From: Argopecten irradians
Taxonomy: Eukaryota; Mollusca; Bivalvia; Pectinida; Pectinidae
Direction of reading: 5' to 3'
Length of the DNA stretch: 64,000 nt
NCBI RefSeq assembly: GCF_041381155.1
Contig: NC_091147.1
Coordinates: forward strand, 8,268,837 to 8,332,836
The notes below the pieces were generated by a model. It was not told the origin of the DNA, searched no databases, and saw only the letters and a program-made list of their open reading frames with translations. The position numbers and the translations under genes were made by a program. This document shows, piece by piece, positions 1-11,275 of the stretch. Position 1 is the stretch's first letter. Each line of letters starts with the position of its first letter.

Positions 1-1757
1 TCTCTATGTCCTCATCTCTGTGTAGGAGCCCTATATATAGTAACTGTCTGTCTCTATGTCCTCATCTCTGTGTAGGAGCCCTATATATAGTAACTGTCTG
101 TCTCTATGTCCTCATCTCTGTGTAGGAGCCCTATATATAGTAACTGTCTGTCTCTATGTCCTCATCTCTGTGTAGGAGCCCTATATATAGTAACTGTCTG
201 TCTCTATGTCCTCATCTCTGTGTAGGAGCCCTATATATAGTAACTGTCTGTCTCTATGTCCTCATCTCTGTGTAGGAGCCCTATATATAGTAACTGTCTG
301 TCTCTATGTCCTCATCTCTGTGTAGGAGCCCTATATATAGTAACTGTCTGTCTCTATGTCCTCATCTCTGTGTAGGAGCCCTATATATAGTAACTGTCTG
401 TCTCTATGTCCTCATCTCTGTGTAGGAGCCCTATATATAGTAACTGTCTGTCTCTATGTCCTCATCTCTGTGTAGGAGCCCTATATATAGTAACTGTCTG
501 TCTCTATGTCCTCATCTCTGTGTAGGAGCCCTATATATAGTAACTGTCTGTCTCTATGTCCTCATCTCTGTGTAGGAGCCCTATATATAGTAACTGTCTG
601 TCTCTATGTCCTCATCTCTGTGTAGGAGCCCCTATATATAGTAACTGTCTGTCTCTATGTCCTCATCTCTGTGTAGGAGCCCTATATATAGTAACTGTCT
701 GTCTCTATGTCCTCATCTCTGTGTAGGAGCCCTATATATAGTAACTGTCTGTCTCTATGTCCTCATCTCTGTGTAGGAGCCCTATATATAGTAACTGTCT
801 GTCTCTATGTCCTCATCTCTGTGTAGGAGCCCTATATATAGTAACTGTCTGTCTCTATGTCCATCATCTCTGTGTAGGAGCCCTATATATAGTAACTGTC
901 TGTCTCTATGTCCTCATCTCTGTGTAGGAGCCCTATATATAGTAACTGTCTGTCTCTATGTCCTCATCTCTGTGTAGGAGCCCTATATATAGTAACTGTC
1001 TGTCTCTATGTCCTCATCTCTGTGTAGGAGCCCTATATATAGTAACTGTCTGTCTCTATGTCCTCATCTCTGTGTAGGAGCCCTATATATAGTAACTGTC
1101 TGTCTCTATGTCCTCATCTCTGTGTAGGAGCCCTATATATAGTAACTGTCTGTCTCTATGTCCTCATCTCTGTGTAGGAGCCCTATATATAGTAACTGTC
1201 TGTCTCTATGTCCTCATCTCTGTGTAGGAGCCCTATATATAGTAACTGTCTGTCTCTATGTCCTCATCTCTGTGTAGGAGCCCTATATATAGTAACCTGT
1301 CTGTCTCTATGTCCTCATCTCTGTGTAGGAGCCCTATATATAGTAACTGTCTGTCTCTATGTCCTCATCTCTGTGTAGGAGCCCTATATATAGTAACTGT
1401 CTGTCTCTATGTCCTCATCTCTGTGTAGGAGCCCTATATATAGTAACTGTCTGTCTCTATGTCCTCATCTCTGTGTAGGAGCCCTATATATAGTAACTGT
1501 CTGTCTCTATGTCCTCATCTCTGTGTAGGAGCCCTATATATAGTAACTGTCTGTCTCTATGTCCTCATCTCTGTGTAGGAGCCCTATATATAGTAACTGT
1601 CTGTCTCTATGTCCTCATCTCTGTGTAGGAGCCCTATATATAGTAACTGTCTGTCTCTATGTCCTCATCTCTGTGTAGGAGCCCTATATATAGTAACTGT
1701 CTGTCTCTATGTCCTCATCTCTGTGTAGGAGCCCTATATATAGTAACTGTCTGTCTC
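1..1757. repeat. 50-bp satellite array, about 35 copies
   Basis: Head-to-tail copies of a 50-bp monomer containing TGTAGGAGCC, then the palindrome CTATATATAG, then TAACTGTCTG. Copies are almost identical. The only differences I see are single-base insertions near 630, 863 and 1296, and decay in the last unit after 1750. The array continues off the left edge, so its full size is unknown. Such uniformity implies recent amplification or homogenisation. No open frame spans it. Confidence 0.98.
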
Positions 1758-3520
1758 CATGTCCTTCAATAATTAGTTTATGGAGATTTCCACAAAAGCA
1801 AATTGGCCGACTGTTGAAGAGCTTTTGAAATCCAAAATGGCTACGTGTGGCACCTAAATGCCCTCAAAAATAAAATGAAAAATCAAAAAAAAAAAATCAG
1901 TGAAAATTGGTATAGAGGTGTGTTTGAGGTCTCTAGTCCTTTACTGCATCTAAGTTTCAATAGATGTAAATTGTCAAGTTCTACATTGTACATATATCAA
2001 AGTTTGCTTTCTGTTCTTTGCTCAGTTTACTTCTGGTAGCTATTTATTCTTGCATCATTAGTTTGTAAGCCTCAGAGAAAACACAACTAAAACACAAAGT
2101 AATGACATTACAATCAATACCTACTATCAAGATCAGATAACTCTGTCTTTTATAAAGATGGAATAATGCTCTGTGAAATAATTATATTTCGTGGGAGTTT
2201 AATATTTGTGGTTTTCGTTGTTTGACTTGAAACATTGTGTACATTCTACAAGTCTTGCAACAAATTCCAATCCTAACAGATTGTGTAAATTTTATTCCCA
2301 CGAGAATTTAAAAAGATAATTGAATTCACATTATGCTAATTACCATATGACATGATGATTGATGATGAGTTGTTTTGCATTGTACAAAGTATATAACGTT
2401 GACCATAATATTATGACATTGTACATATTCTGTCTTAGCATAGTACAGAGTTAGCTCCCTTACGTGTAGGTATCAATTGTTACGTCATTATTTTGTGAGC
2501 ACAATTCACATCTTTTCCCCAAAAAGTATGGCATTACCAACGTAAACACAAGACGTCACAATCAATACCTACCAGGGCAGATAACTCTGTAATATGCAAA
2601 TATAGAATAGGGTATAACTTGTCAAAACCATCCCTTGTCTAGTGAAGATCCCTGTTTGTTCATGGCATTTTCCTTCTTAATTTGTTGTAGTTAAAACCTG
2701 TATAATTCAGAAGCTGTACCGGCCAAATATTGTGGTCCGGGTGACATTGAAAACAGGGAAATAAATAGTTTGACTTTCTATTTAGATCTCTTAACTATAA
2801 CTAAATCTGATTTTTAAATTCTAATTCTTTCTTTCAAGATTTTCCATAATTAATGCCAAAGCATAGTTTTTCAGACATAAGTGTCAATAAAGTAATATTA
2901 TTATCACATAACTTGCCCGTCCATCCATGTCATATGACCATGTCATAAATATCGTTAGACACATGTGTAATAACACTATTATGACGTCACATATATATTT
3001 GACGTCATATATCATCATTAATTATTGAACTTGTTGGATAAATTCCATATTACATAGTCACTCAAGTAAGATCCTCTATTTAGTATATGTATGTTATCCC
3101 ATCACTGTCAAAGTTTTATCAAAACAATATTAATCACCTAATTTGCCTGATCAATCATGTTGTACAGTCATGTTATAAATATCGTAAGTCCAAGTAATAA
3201 CAAAATAATGACGTCACAGGTAATAATGACATCATAATCTAAATATAATGTCAAACAATTGTCTTGGTAGAAAGAGACGTCGCATCCAAGCCTTACTTTG
3301 CCTCTCTAATATAAAAACAAAATTGAAGATTTTGTTAATTTTTCCAGAAATACTGCTTTTGTGATAAATAGAATCTTACACTTGTGTCAACAAAATATTA
3401 ACAATGAATTTCGTATGTCTTATAAGATCATCTATATCTATACCTGAGGTTTCAAATTTAAAGTATTTTGCTTGTCAGTTTTTGCAATTTTCAATATTTG
3501 GTTCTTATATTCACAATTTG
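1758..3520. other. Non-coding stretch with old dispersed repeats
   Basis: No gene seen. Two diverged copies of a short dispersed repeat lie at about 2085-2150 and 2430-2612; they share GACGTCACAATCAATACC followed by a GCAGATAACTCTGTAATATG-like stretch. Relatives lie at 27448-27612, 37118-37215 and 54630-54700. A second pair of about 115 bp (about 2900-3010 and 3128-3240) shares CATGT-ATAAATATCGT and ATGACGTCAC blocks, and looks like an old local duplication. Confidence 0.5.
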
Positions 3521-3884
3521 TTAAAGATGCTCCACCGCCGACAGAGCATAAATGATGTTAATCATTTGAACAATAATTGGTATTTAATCGTGTATATATA
3601 TGCCTAATTAACACAAAAAATAATATAAAATAATTTATTTCGCCTTTGGTGCATGCGCAATCAGTACTTCATTCCATATAGGATATAGTGTCACGGAATT
3701 TTTTCGGGATGCAATTAATTATTTTTCATATTTTTAACTTGTAGTAAAATTATAAGCTCAAACTTTTCAATGGTGGTAATGGTGTAAAGTAAGTAACTTT
3801 TGTAACTGGAGAAAAATACTAAATCGTCTGCTCCTGTTTTTTATAGTGAAAAAATACCATTTGTCAGCGGTGGAGCATCTTTAA
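3521..3884. mobile_element. TTAA-flanked MITE, family A copy 1
   Basis: A 364-bp segment bounded by TTAA on both sides. Its terminal inverted repeats are about 18 bp (AGATGCTCCACCGCCGAC against its near-perfect complement at 3863-3880, one mismatch). It has no coding capacity. TTAA target duplication is typical of piggyBac and Kolobok DNA transposons; which one drives this family cannot be told here. Further copies lie at 18259-18625, 46080-46388 and 57331-57600. Confidence 0.88.
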
Positions 3885-4329
3885 CCATTATCATACTTAT
3901 ATTAAAGCTTGCCTGACAGAAATAAGTACACTACTGTGATAAATTAGAACAAGCTTTACATGAGAGAGTACTGAATACTAAATTTCTTTTGTGTGCAATT
4001 TGTTAATTTTTTTTTGCGAATGTCCCAATCAAAGCATGTTTGTAAAAATTGAAATATTCACATCTTCCACAATTATTTTGAAAGGCATATCCATTTAATT
4101 CTATATCAACGAAACCTGTTCTTTGTGAATATGCTTTGAAATTTTTTATGAAAATTATGGAATTTAGCAGCCAGAAAAGAAAGTTGGTTCTAACTGTGTC
4201 TTAGATTTGTCATGATCGTCCATGAAATCCATTTTCCATTTAGTCCCAGTACATTTTGTGATAGATGGTTTTTGCCGCTTTGAAGTCTTTAAAGAATAGT
4301 CGAAAATCATTCAATATTCGTGAATATGT

Positions 4330-4674
4330 TTAAAGTGAACAGTCGGGCAAGGATGGCTAAAGTCGGTAAAAATGATGTGAATATATCCAGTATAATTTCT
4401 TATGAAATGGAAAAATAAAATCTCTCGTCAAAATCTGTCTGCGTACGAAGAAATTGATTTAAAGTATGGGAATTCTAAAACGTCCTCCCGGCTCACTATG
4501 TCCGTGGTTACATTTCCACACAGCCTCGCTTTCAATGCTTTCAACTTTTATTTACTTTAATGGTCAGAACTGGGAAACTAAGCAGAACTTGACCGTCGTA
4601 TTAATATGTGAGAACTTTTGGAAGGCCAATAAACGCATTTAGACTGGTTTTCTTTGCCCGACTATTCACTTTAA
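4330..4674. mobile_element. TTAA-flanked MITE, family B
   Basis: A 345-bp non-coding element with TTAA at each end. Terminal inverted repeats of about 20 bp: AAGTGAACAGTCGGGCAA at the left, and the complement TTGCCCGACTATTCACTT at the right with one mismatch. The TIR differs from families A and D in this window. Probably mobilised by a piggyBac- or Kolobok-type transposase. Confidence 0.85.
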
Positions 4675-5767
4675 GTGATTGGAGCAAGTACCTGAAATGC
4701 CCTCATGATCAGCTCATTAACACTTATATGTATGGTGCTATATGGTGTTAATCTTTTCTATACAATGTAATTAAGTTTAATACGATACTTTTAGTTTCCA
4801 TTTACAGCTGAATGTGGAAAGGGTGTATGATGGTTTTGCAGTGTTCTCATTAAGACATGGTGCTATGGTGTTGACCATTTGTACAATTAAGCTAGGATTA
4901 GTTCCCATTTATACTTGCTCTCTAATCATCTCAGCATGTGTGTCAGGGATGCTTCTTACTTGTGGATCTTTATTGTTTAGATTTAATAAGATATATCATT
5001 GTTTGATTCTTATACTTTCCTTCAGTGCTTGGAAGGTTCTTTACTAGGGTGACAGGAACAATAAGCAGTCATGAAATTTGACAACTATTGAGGGGTTTTC
5101 AACAAAACTTGGTGGCAATTCTTATACAGTGTAAATCTGCATAATATATATTGGAATAAGATGCCGTCACATTTTAAAGAGTTGTGCCCCTTTGTTGCAG
5201 AACAGGATAGAGGTTGGGAGGGGATGGTTAACTTATACAGTTCCAGTTTTAGATGCTGCACATATGACTATCAAATTATTGGGCTCATTTGAGTAATTCT
5301 AATATACATGTAACTTTCCCCAATTATTCAACACATCGTCTTAAGCATAATTTGATGTTGTATACTCCAAAGATTAATATATTTATTGTACTGGGGAAGC
5401 TTATTCAACAGTCAAAGTATGGAAGTATTTGAGGTTTGAATTTTCAAGAAGAATGTTTTCGCTTCCAAGTATTTTTCATGTGTATGCATGTAATTGAAAT
5501 TTGAGTTTACGTATTTAGAATGTGATTTTCATTGTAGGCAATATAAGCCAAACTATGTTGTATAACAATTGTCTTTCAATATTTTTGTGATATAAACGTT
5601 CCTTTTGGACAATCAGCATTAATGTAACTCAGGAATATATTGCTGATTCTGAAGTATGGGTTCAGATACTTGTATTGATCTTTGTGATGTTACCATGGTT
5701 GGTCAATAGTTCTGAATAAATACTCATATTTTGTAACGTGAACCACTGTTTTTTTTCAACCATTATG
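4675..5767. other. No gene recognised
   Basis: AT-rich sequence. The only open frame (4814-5047) has no recognisable domain, and its composition is like the surrounding intergenic DNA. Nothing repeated elsewhere in the window was spotted. Confidence 0.4.
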
Positions 5768-5990
5768 CATTCTCTATACTCCAGGGGTTACTATCACTGT
5801 TGTTACATCCACCACTGGAAGATCCAGTCAACCATATAATGTACCATTATCCAATTCTTTTGATATATGTCAAAGGACCTGTATTATCTGTTGTTGCACA
5901 CAGAGTCTTCAGTTTTACGATGACATATTCCAGGGGGTTGATATAATGATAGTAATTGTAACCCCTAGAATATCAAGGATGACCAGTAAT
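5768..5990. mobile_element. Foldback MITE, 9-bp-TSD family C, decayed copy
   Basis: The left end reads TATACTCCAGGGGTTAC and the right end TAACCCCTAGAATATCAAGG, matching the termini of the better copies at 25198-25514 and 55222-55519. The interior is shortened and diverged but keeps ACAGT/TCAACCA and GTACCATTAT blocks. The right terminus appears repeated once more, to about 6018. Confidence 0.7.
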
Positions 5991-6371
5991 AGTAACCCCT
6001 AGAATACCAAGGATGACCATCCATTATGAGATTCATTTCATCTTGCCCTTATACCTTTCACTCATCCGTTTAAAAATTTCATCATTCACTAAACGTTGAT
6101 ACAATATGCTAATGTTCAATTTCTCTTTGCGATAATCATATATGTCGTTTGATCACACCGGAAACATGCCTTTTATTCTATCTGTTTCATAGGATTTGAG
6201 GAAATTGCTCCATATCTATAGGGGAAAAAGAAGACTTGCTTTCTAAGAGAAGATAAAACCCAGTTTTGTACACTTGGAATCAGGTGGTAATGACAATGCA
6301 AGATAATAAAGAATTCCAGCTGTAATTGAACTTGTGAACCAGAGCAATTTAGCAAATAGGAAAGTTAGACC
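5991..6371. other. No gene recognised
   Basis: Short AT-rich spacer beginning with a repeated terminus of the preceding foldback element. Nothing else supported. Confidence 0.35.
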
Positions 6372-6866
6372 ACTCTAAAGCTATTGGACCAAATGGAAAG
6401 CTATTTAAGATACCAAGTGCCCAAACTGCCCATGGAAATGGAATGGCTTAAAAAATGATTAGAGAAAAGAAATGATACCTACATGCTGAAAAGGATTGCA
6501 AAAAACTATGAAAATGTATTGTGGAAGACAGAGGGACATCCTTTTAATCGAGACAATGTCATTTTTTGACAGTCTGCTAAGATGCGAGATGTTACAAATA
6601 ACAACCTGTTACATGTTGCCAAACCAATAAATGATGACACATCAATGCAAAAGAAAAAGCGGGAAAATTGCATGTGATTTAGTCCTCACTTGTGGTTAAA
6701 AAGTTATTCTTCTCTCATAAAAGAAACATCCGATAACTATGGTAAACGCATAACTCCTTGGCAATCACGATCACGATCTAGTGATAGGAACTGGATAAGA
6801 ACGAGGTTATTCTATGAGGATAGTAAGAGCAGACATCGGACAACCATGGGGCAAAGTGTGACTTAA
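6372..6866 (+). pseudogene. Decayed protein-coding frame of unknown identity
   Basis: From an ATG at 6393 one frame runs 157 codons to TAA at 6864. It is interrupted only by three TGA codons (22, 59 and 95). Between them it reads like ordinary protein, rich in Lys, Arg and Trp, with no low complexity. All three stops being TGA fits loss of CGA arginine codons by CpG deamination, which is inference. Coding-like but frameshifted sequence seems to continue to about 7250, and a strong splice-donor-like GTAAGTATT sits at 7345. I do not recognise the family. It could be a retropseudogene, a dead transposon gene, or decayed exons of a real gene. Confidence 0.45.
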
Positions 6867-7461
6867 CCGTCACAAGACCTCATGTTCTGGTGCTTTGGGC
6901 ACTAGCTGTTTCCATGGCAATATGATATCGTCGACTATGAACTACTGTATTGGTAGACGCTACGAAAGCTCATCAACATGAATTTAATCTTATTTGGTCA
7001 GTGTAAAGAATCTTTTAAAAAGCCAGAGATCGTGATGGCAAAGATGAAACTCACTGATGTAACGAATACTCCATTACGTAGAGGGTATGTGGACATGAAA
7101 TACTGTTAGCTTGTTGATTTCCATTCGGTTCAAGGGTTTTCTAAACAGAATCTGACAGGAGGATATTCAGTGAATTAAGTGAACGGAAACTGCACAGTCT
7201 CACCTAAGCAGCTCCCATTTGTATTGGGTTAGACTGACAATTGACGGTATTTCTTCTAAGTCAACTCTCCGATGAAATTCCAATTTATGAATCGAATCGT
7301 GACAAAGGAGTTGGATGAGCAAGCAGTGTGTCGCCGATATAATGTAAGTATTGACATTATTTTTCTTTTTATCTTTGTTTCATTTTTATGTATCAATCTT
7401 CCTCATTACCTTGATATATTTTGCATGTCTATACTCTTTGGACCCACTAAATTTTATATAC

Positions 7462-7690
7462 AGTCAAGACTGTCTGAGCGACCCCCTATATGTAGCGACT
7501 CCCTGTCTTATGTGACCTTACTGGAGACCCCCCAACGTATTTTGCTATATAATGGGTCTGTTTTCAGCGACTCCCTGTCTTACGTGACAAGCGACCATGT
7601 TTTTACAACCCAAACATCATAAAAAGTCTGTCTTGAGCGACTTTTCATTCGCCTGAGGCCATAATTATGATCGATAAAGAGGTGTGAACA
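7462..7690. repeat. Short dispersed or tandem repeat with AGCGACTCCCTGTCTTA
   Basis: AGCGACTCCCTGTCTTATG and AGCGACTCCCTGTCTTACG occur about 75 bp apart. They lie within a segment opening CAGTCAAGACTGTCTGAGCG and closing with another TCTGTCTTGAGCGAC motif. It looks like a decayed DNA-transposon end with an internal duplication. No coding capacity. Confidence 0.35.
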
Positions 7691-7810
7691 TCGAACTAAA
7701 CATCGACTGTTGACTACAATAAGAGTACATTTCTGTGTAACCAGTTTTGACGGATCATTAAAGATCGTTTTTTCCACAAAATTTAGCCTTATTCTATTAG
7801 CTGAATCTAC

Positions 7811-8091
7811 TATTTCATTTCAACAAAATTTTATTTCAAACAAACAAGTTGAAATAGGATCGAACAACAAGCAGTGCCTATATAACAAAATATATATATA
7901 CAAATGACACGAAAGAGTATTTGAAAACATTTGAAAGTATATGTTTCATAAGTCATGACAATATATAATATATTATTAATGAGATTATAGATAGTAATTT
8001 TGTTTTTCAAAAAGTATAATAATAAAGAAATGAGAATGCAGCAGCCATGAGGAAATTACCTTCACCCACCAGATACAGACCAGAAAGCTGA
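7811..8091. repeat. Dispersed repeat, copy 1 of 2
   Basis: About 280 bp matching 38647-38935 at very high identity by eye, from TTTCATTTCAACAAAATTTT through CACCAGATACAGACCAGAAAG. The second copy has a short insertion near 38719. No open frame or terminal repeats were found, so its class is unknown. It directly precedes the Tc1 remnant here. Confidence 0.85.
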
Positions 8092-8169
8092 ATCTTCTAG
8101 CTCACATTACAAAGTATTATTACTGAGTTTAGATGTTCCACCACTGACGAATGGTCTGACGGCGCCACT

Positions 8170-8378
8170 TAATATTAACTAACCGCCGTACCGTTCTTTC
8201 GAAAGCATCCAGCCGTCGACGTTCGGCAGCAAGATAATGCCCGTGCGCAATCAGTGAGGTTGACGACAGACTTCAACGATAATCAAAATATACAAACACT
8301 GCCCTGACCTGCCTTCTTTCATGACATCAGTCCGATTGAACATTTGTGGGATCAGTTAGGTCAAGCTGTCAAACGACG
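8170..8378 (+). pseudogene. Tc1-like transposase remnant (DD34E, C-terminal catalytic part)
   Basis: The frame through 8233 encodes QQDNAR, the block holding the second catalytic Asp. It then reaches SPIEHLWDQLG, the block holding the catalytic Glu. Asp codon 8233-8235 and Glu codon 8338-8340 are separated by exactly 34 residues, the DD34E spacing of Tc1 elements. A TGA at 8305-8307 replaces the expected Trp of the LPWPA block, and the N-terminal domains are absent, so it is inactive. Just after a KRR motif the frame runs into the 24-bp minisatellite. Confidence 0.85.
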
Positions 8379-8550
8379 CAACCATAGCCTCAGACTCGAC
8401 GCCAACCATAGCCTCAGACTCAACGCCAACCATAGCCTCAGACTCAACGCCAACCATAGCCTCAGACTCAACGCCAACCATAGCCTCAGACCCAACGCCA
8501 ACCATAGCCTCAGACTCAACGCCAACCATAGCCTCAGACTCAACGCCAAC
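8379..8550. repeat. 24-bp minisatellite, 7 copies
   Basis: Seven tandem copies of CCATAGCCTCAGACTCAACG plus CCAA. Because the unit is 24 bp, the frame stays open through it, reading NHSLRLNA repeated on the + strand, with two open frames on the - strand. It follows the truncated Tc1 frame and is not part of any known transposase. The + frame continues past the array to a stop at 8635-8637. I regard the open frames as a consequence of the period rather than of selection. Confidence 0.9.
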
Positions 8551-8639
8551 CTGAAATTTCCCTTCAAGAAACATTCAGCAAGTCAGAATCCAGCGTCTAG
8601 TTCGGTTTATACCGTGAAGGTTGTCGAGCTTGTGTAGAT

Positions 8640-9048
8640 ACAAATGTTGGTCACATCAGATACTGAAAGTGTGAAAATGAGTTTTGGGGCTAGCGTTTGC
8701 CGTGTGCCCTTTTGGTTAGATAAGGCTGTCGAAATGTGTAACTTTCTGATGAAAATCATCATATTATTACAGTGTTGTGTTTTCATCGGCGCTCAGTATA
8801 GTATATATACTACTATTTATTCAGACAATTTTAACGTAGGTATTCAGAGGTACCAAAAGATAGAAAGATTACTGGACGCGTGACCCCTTGTTTTACATCT
8901 AAGCTTATGTTATTGTAAAGGTCAGTCAACCCAATTTATAACAATAATAATATAATTTCTGTTTTATCACTGAATCGTTTTGGCTATTTGACAGTAAAAT
9001 ACCAAAATATCCGAGTCATTGTAAATTGGAAGACATTCTAGACGTCAA
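8640..9048. other. No gene recognised
   Basis: An open frame at 8644-8883 (79 codons) has no recognisable motif. Treated as intergenic. Confidence 0.35.
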
Positions 9049-9296
9049 AACTAAAAACAACTCGTGTAATATTTGCTTTTTTAAGTTGCAATAACTTTTG
9101 AAATTTCGGATGAATGAATTGAATTTATACAAAGTTTCAATTTATCAATATATGAATTCTACTTTGTAATTAAAACTAAAAAAAAACTCGTGTAATATTC
9201 GCACTTTTAAGTTGCAATAACTTTTGAAATTTCGGATGAATGAATTGAATTTATACAAAGTTTCAATTTAACAATTTATGAACTCTACTTTGTAGG
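9049..9296. repeat. Two-copy tandem duplication, about 125 bp
   Basis: AACTCGTGTAATATT, AAGTTGCAATAACTTTTG and CGGATGAATGAATTGAAT recur at a spacing of about 125 bp with few differences. A simple local duplication with no coding content. Confidence 0.85.
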
Positions 9297-9553
9297 TATA
9301 AACTATTGTATCTTATAGGAGGGCTGGTTGGTTGGAGAGTGGGAGGCGTTTGTAAAAGATGTGTGAATATGTATACTGAAGTGTCGAAAAACGTATCATT
9401 CTAGTATCACACAGTTTTCATCCATTTTGTAAGGTAAATACATTGAGAAAATACTCTGTAGTTGTATCTTTGCTATTAAAACATGGCTGTGATGTCATCT
9501 ATTGTTATAGCTTAAGGTATAGTCAGAGCAAAGTCTACTATTATCACCTAATA

Positions 9554-9625
9554 CTGTGGAATAGTTACCTTTTGCTGTGGAATAGTTTGTGAACTATTCC
9601 ACGGGAAATGGTAACTATTCCACAG
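9554..9625. other. Nested 72-nt hairpin
   Basis: CTGTGGAATAGTTACC at 9554 pairs perfectly with GGTAACTATTCCACAG ending at 9625. Inside it, TGTGGAATAGTT pairs with AACTATTCCAC around a 4-nt turn. A related GTGGAATAGTTTAACA motif occurs near 10494. It could be the core of a small foldback element. The unusual inner/outer repetition of TGTGGAATAGTT argues against a microRNA precursor. Confidence 0.75.
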
Positions 9626-10611
9626 TTGAAGGTAAATGTAGGGACCGGTGAACATAGCTTAGCATGTAGTCAGAAATACATCCTCATTCACTAAATCCAC
9701 GGAGAGATGGATTAAAGATTAACCCATGTACTTGTCAACGTTGTCGTGGTGTATTTGTTACCTTATTATCACAACAGCGATAAATACAATTTTCATCACT
9801 TTATTCAAAAATAAATTTTAGCATTTCTTTCCCAGCCTCTGTATTCACAATCCAGAAAGGAATTCACTTGAACAAATCCTGAGGAGAGAAGATTAAGATT
9901 AAATTCCATGAGACAAATGCTGAATTCTCTGCCGAAATGAAATTATAGATGCAATGCTTGACATGATTTTTCCATATTTCGTTATCCAAATCACTTCATA
10001 TTCCATAAGAATGGCATCTATCAAACAAATTTACATCCCAACACCTTTCACGAATATAATACTCCCAAAGTAATACTTTGAAAACCACACTCTTTTGTCA
10101 CACGATGTCACTTTTCCCCCTATATGTACCGGTAGTATTATGATCCAAAGTATGGGAATATTTATTTGGTTTTGTTGTTGTTGTAAATTTTGATTAGTTC
10201 CCTCTCAGGTGTGTGCTTCATGGGAAAAGATTTTTGCCCAAATCACTTTAAAATATCCAGAAATCATCACTTCTGTGATCAAATCTGCAAACAGAGCTAC
10301 ATGTTTATGGTCCTCCATGTTGGACTGTGAAAACTAAACTGAGTAAATGTTTCAGTGTGAGTACCATATAGTACCTGTGAATGGTTCTTTCAAAAAAGCA
10401 TTTAAATCATGATTCTTGTTTTTCGAGTGAGGTATGAAATGAATCATGAATAGGTCTCAAGTTTAAATAGGTAGTAAGGGTTTATCTGGAGCAGTGGAAT
10501 AGTTTAACAATACCCAGTGTAATAGTGGAAAGTACTAGTGACATTCAGTGCCATGTTTTAAGTACGAGAAAAACCTCAAACTGTGGAATTGTCAAGATAA
10601 TAAATAGTTCT
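9626..10611. other. No gene recognised
   Basis: AT-rich, no long open frames. Contains the isolated GTGGAATAGTTTAACA motif near 10494 and nothing else repeated that I could see. Confidence 0.35.
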
Positions 10612-10909
10612 CGGCTCTTACGATCTTTACCCACCTGGACTATCTCATAGTAAAATTGAAGGCAGCACAGAGGGAAAAATCTGAACCAATCACAGGCCAG
10701 CAAATATTTCCTTTCAAGACTAAATAGAGAGCGACTCCCTACTTTTCAAAGCAACATATTCAACAACAATGTACCGTTATACGGCTCTTTTGATGTGCTT
10801 CAAAGGACTTCATTACTTGTTCGGTTCGGTTGCTTTCATTTTACTATGAGATAGTCCAGGGGTGTAGAGATCGTAAGTGATCGAAACCCCTGGAGTATCG
10901 AGGATGACA
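10612..10909. mobile_element. Foldback MITE family C, left end damaged
   Basis: The right terminus is intact: ACTATGAGATAGTCCAGGGG, a short spacer with GATCGTAAGTGATCG, then CCCCTGGAGTATCGAGGATG. The left terminus keeps CTTACGATCTTTACCC and TGGACTATCTCATAGTAAAA, but its outermost bases are lost. The interior shares CAATCACAGGC and GTACCGTTATACGGCTCTTT with the other copies. Non-coding. Confidence 0.85.
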
Positions 10910-10965
10910 TGCGTTTACATCAAAAGTTGATTGCAGACCAGAAAAAAAATATACCAGGGTATAGT

Positions 10966-11275
10966 CTTAGTTGAAAGATATTGTTTTCAATCAAAGCTGC
11001 AGCTGTGTATTTGAGGACGTTTGACAAGACAGATTAGCTTTAGAAATCCCAGTCCTATATCTCATCAACACTGGCCACAAAGTCACGTCACTCTATATTT
11101 GTTGGTGATGTATCGATACACTTAGTTGAAAGATATTGTTTTCAATCAAAGCTGCAGCTGTGTATTTGAGGACGTTTGACAAGACAGATTAGCTTTAGAA
11201 ATCCCAGTCCTATATCTCATCAACACTGGCCACAAAGTCACGTCACTCTATATTTGTTGGTGATGTATCGATACA
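10966..11275. repeat. Perfect 155-bp tandem duplication
   Basis: 10966-11120 and 11121-11275 appear identical by eye, starting CTTAGTTGAAAGATATTG and ending in the first unit of the neighbouring 53-bp minisatellite. The duplication has therefore copied unique DNA together with one minisatellite unit, and must be recent. Confidence 0.93.

Noticed and set aside
1..1757. CRISPR-like regular repeats
   Set aside because: Units are contiguous with no unique spacers, and the window is eukaryotic. It is a tandem satellite.
6675..6677. Selenocysteine (UGA recoding) in the decayed frame
   Set aside because: Three TGAs in unrelated contexts with no defended SECIS element; CpG decay of CGA is simpler.
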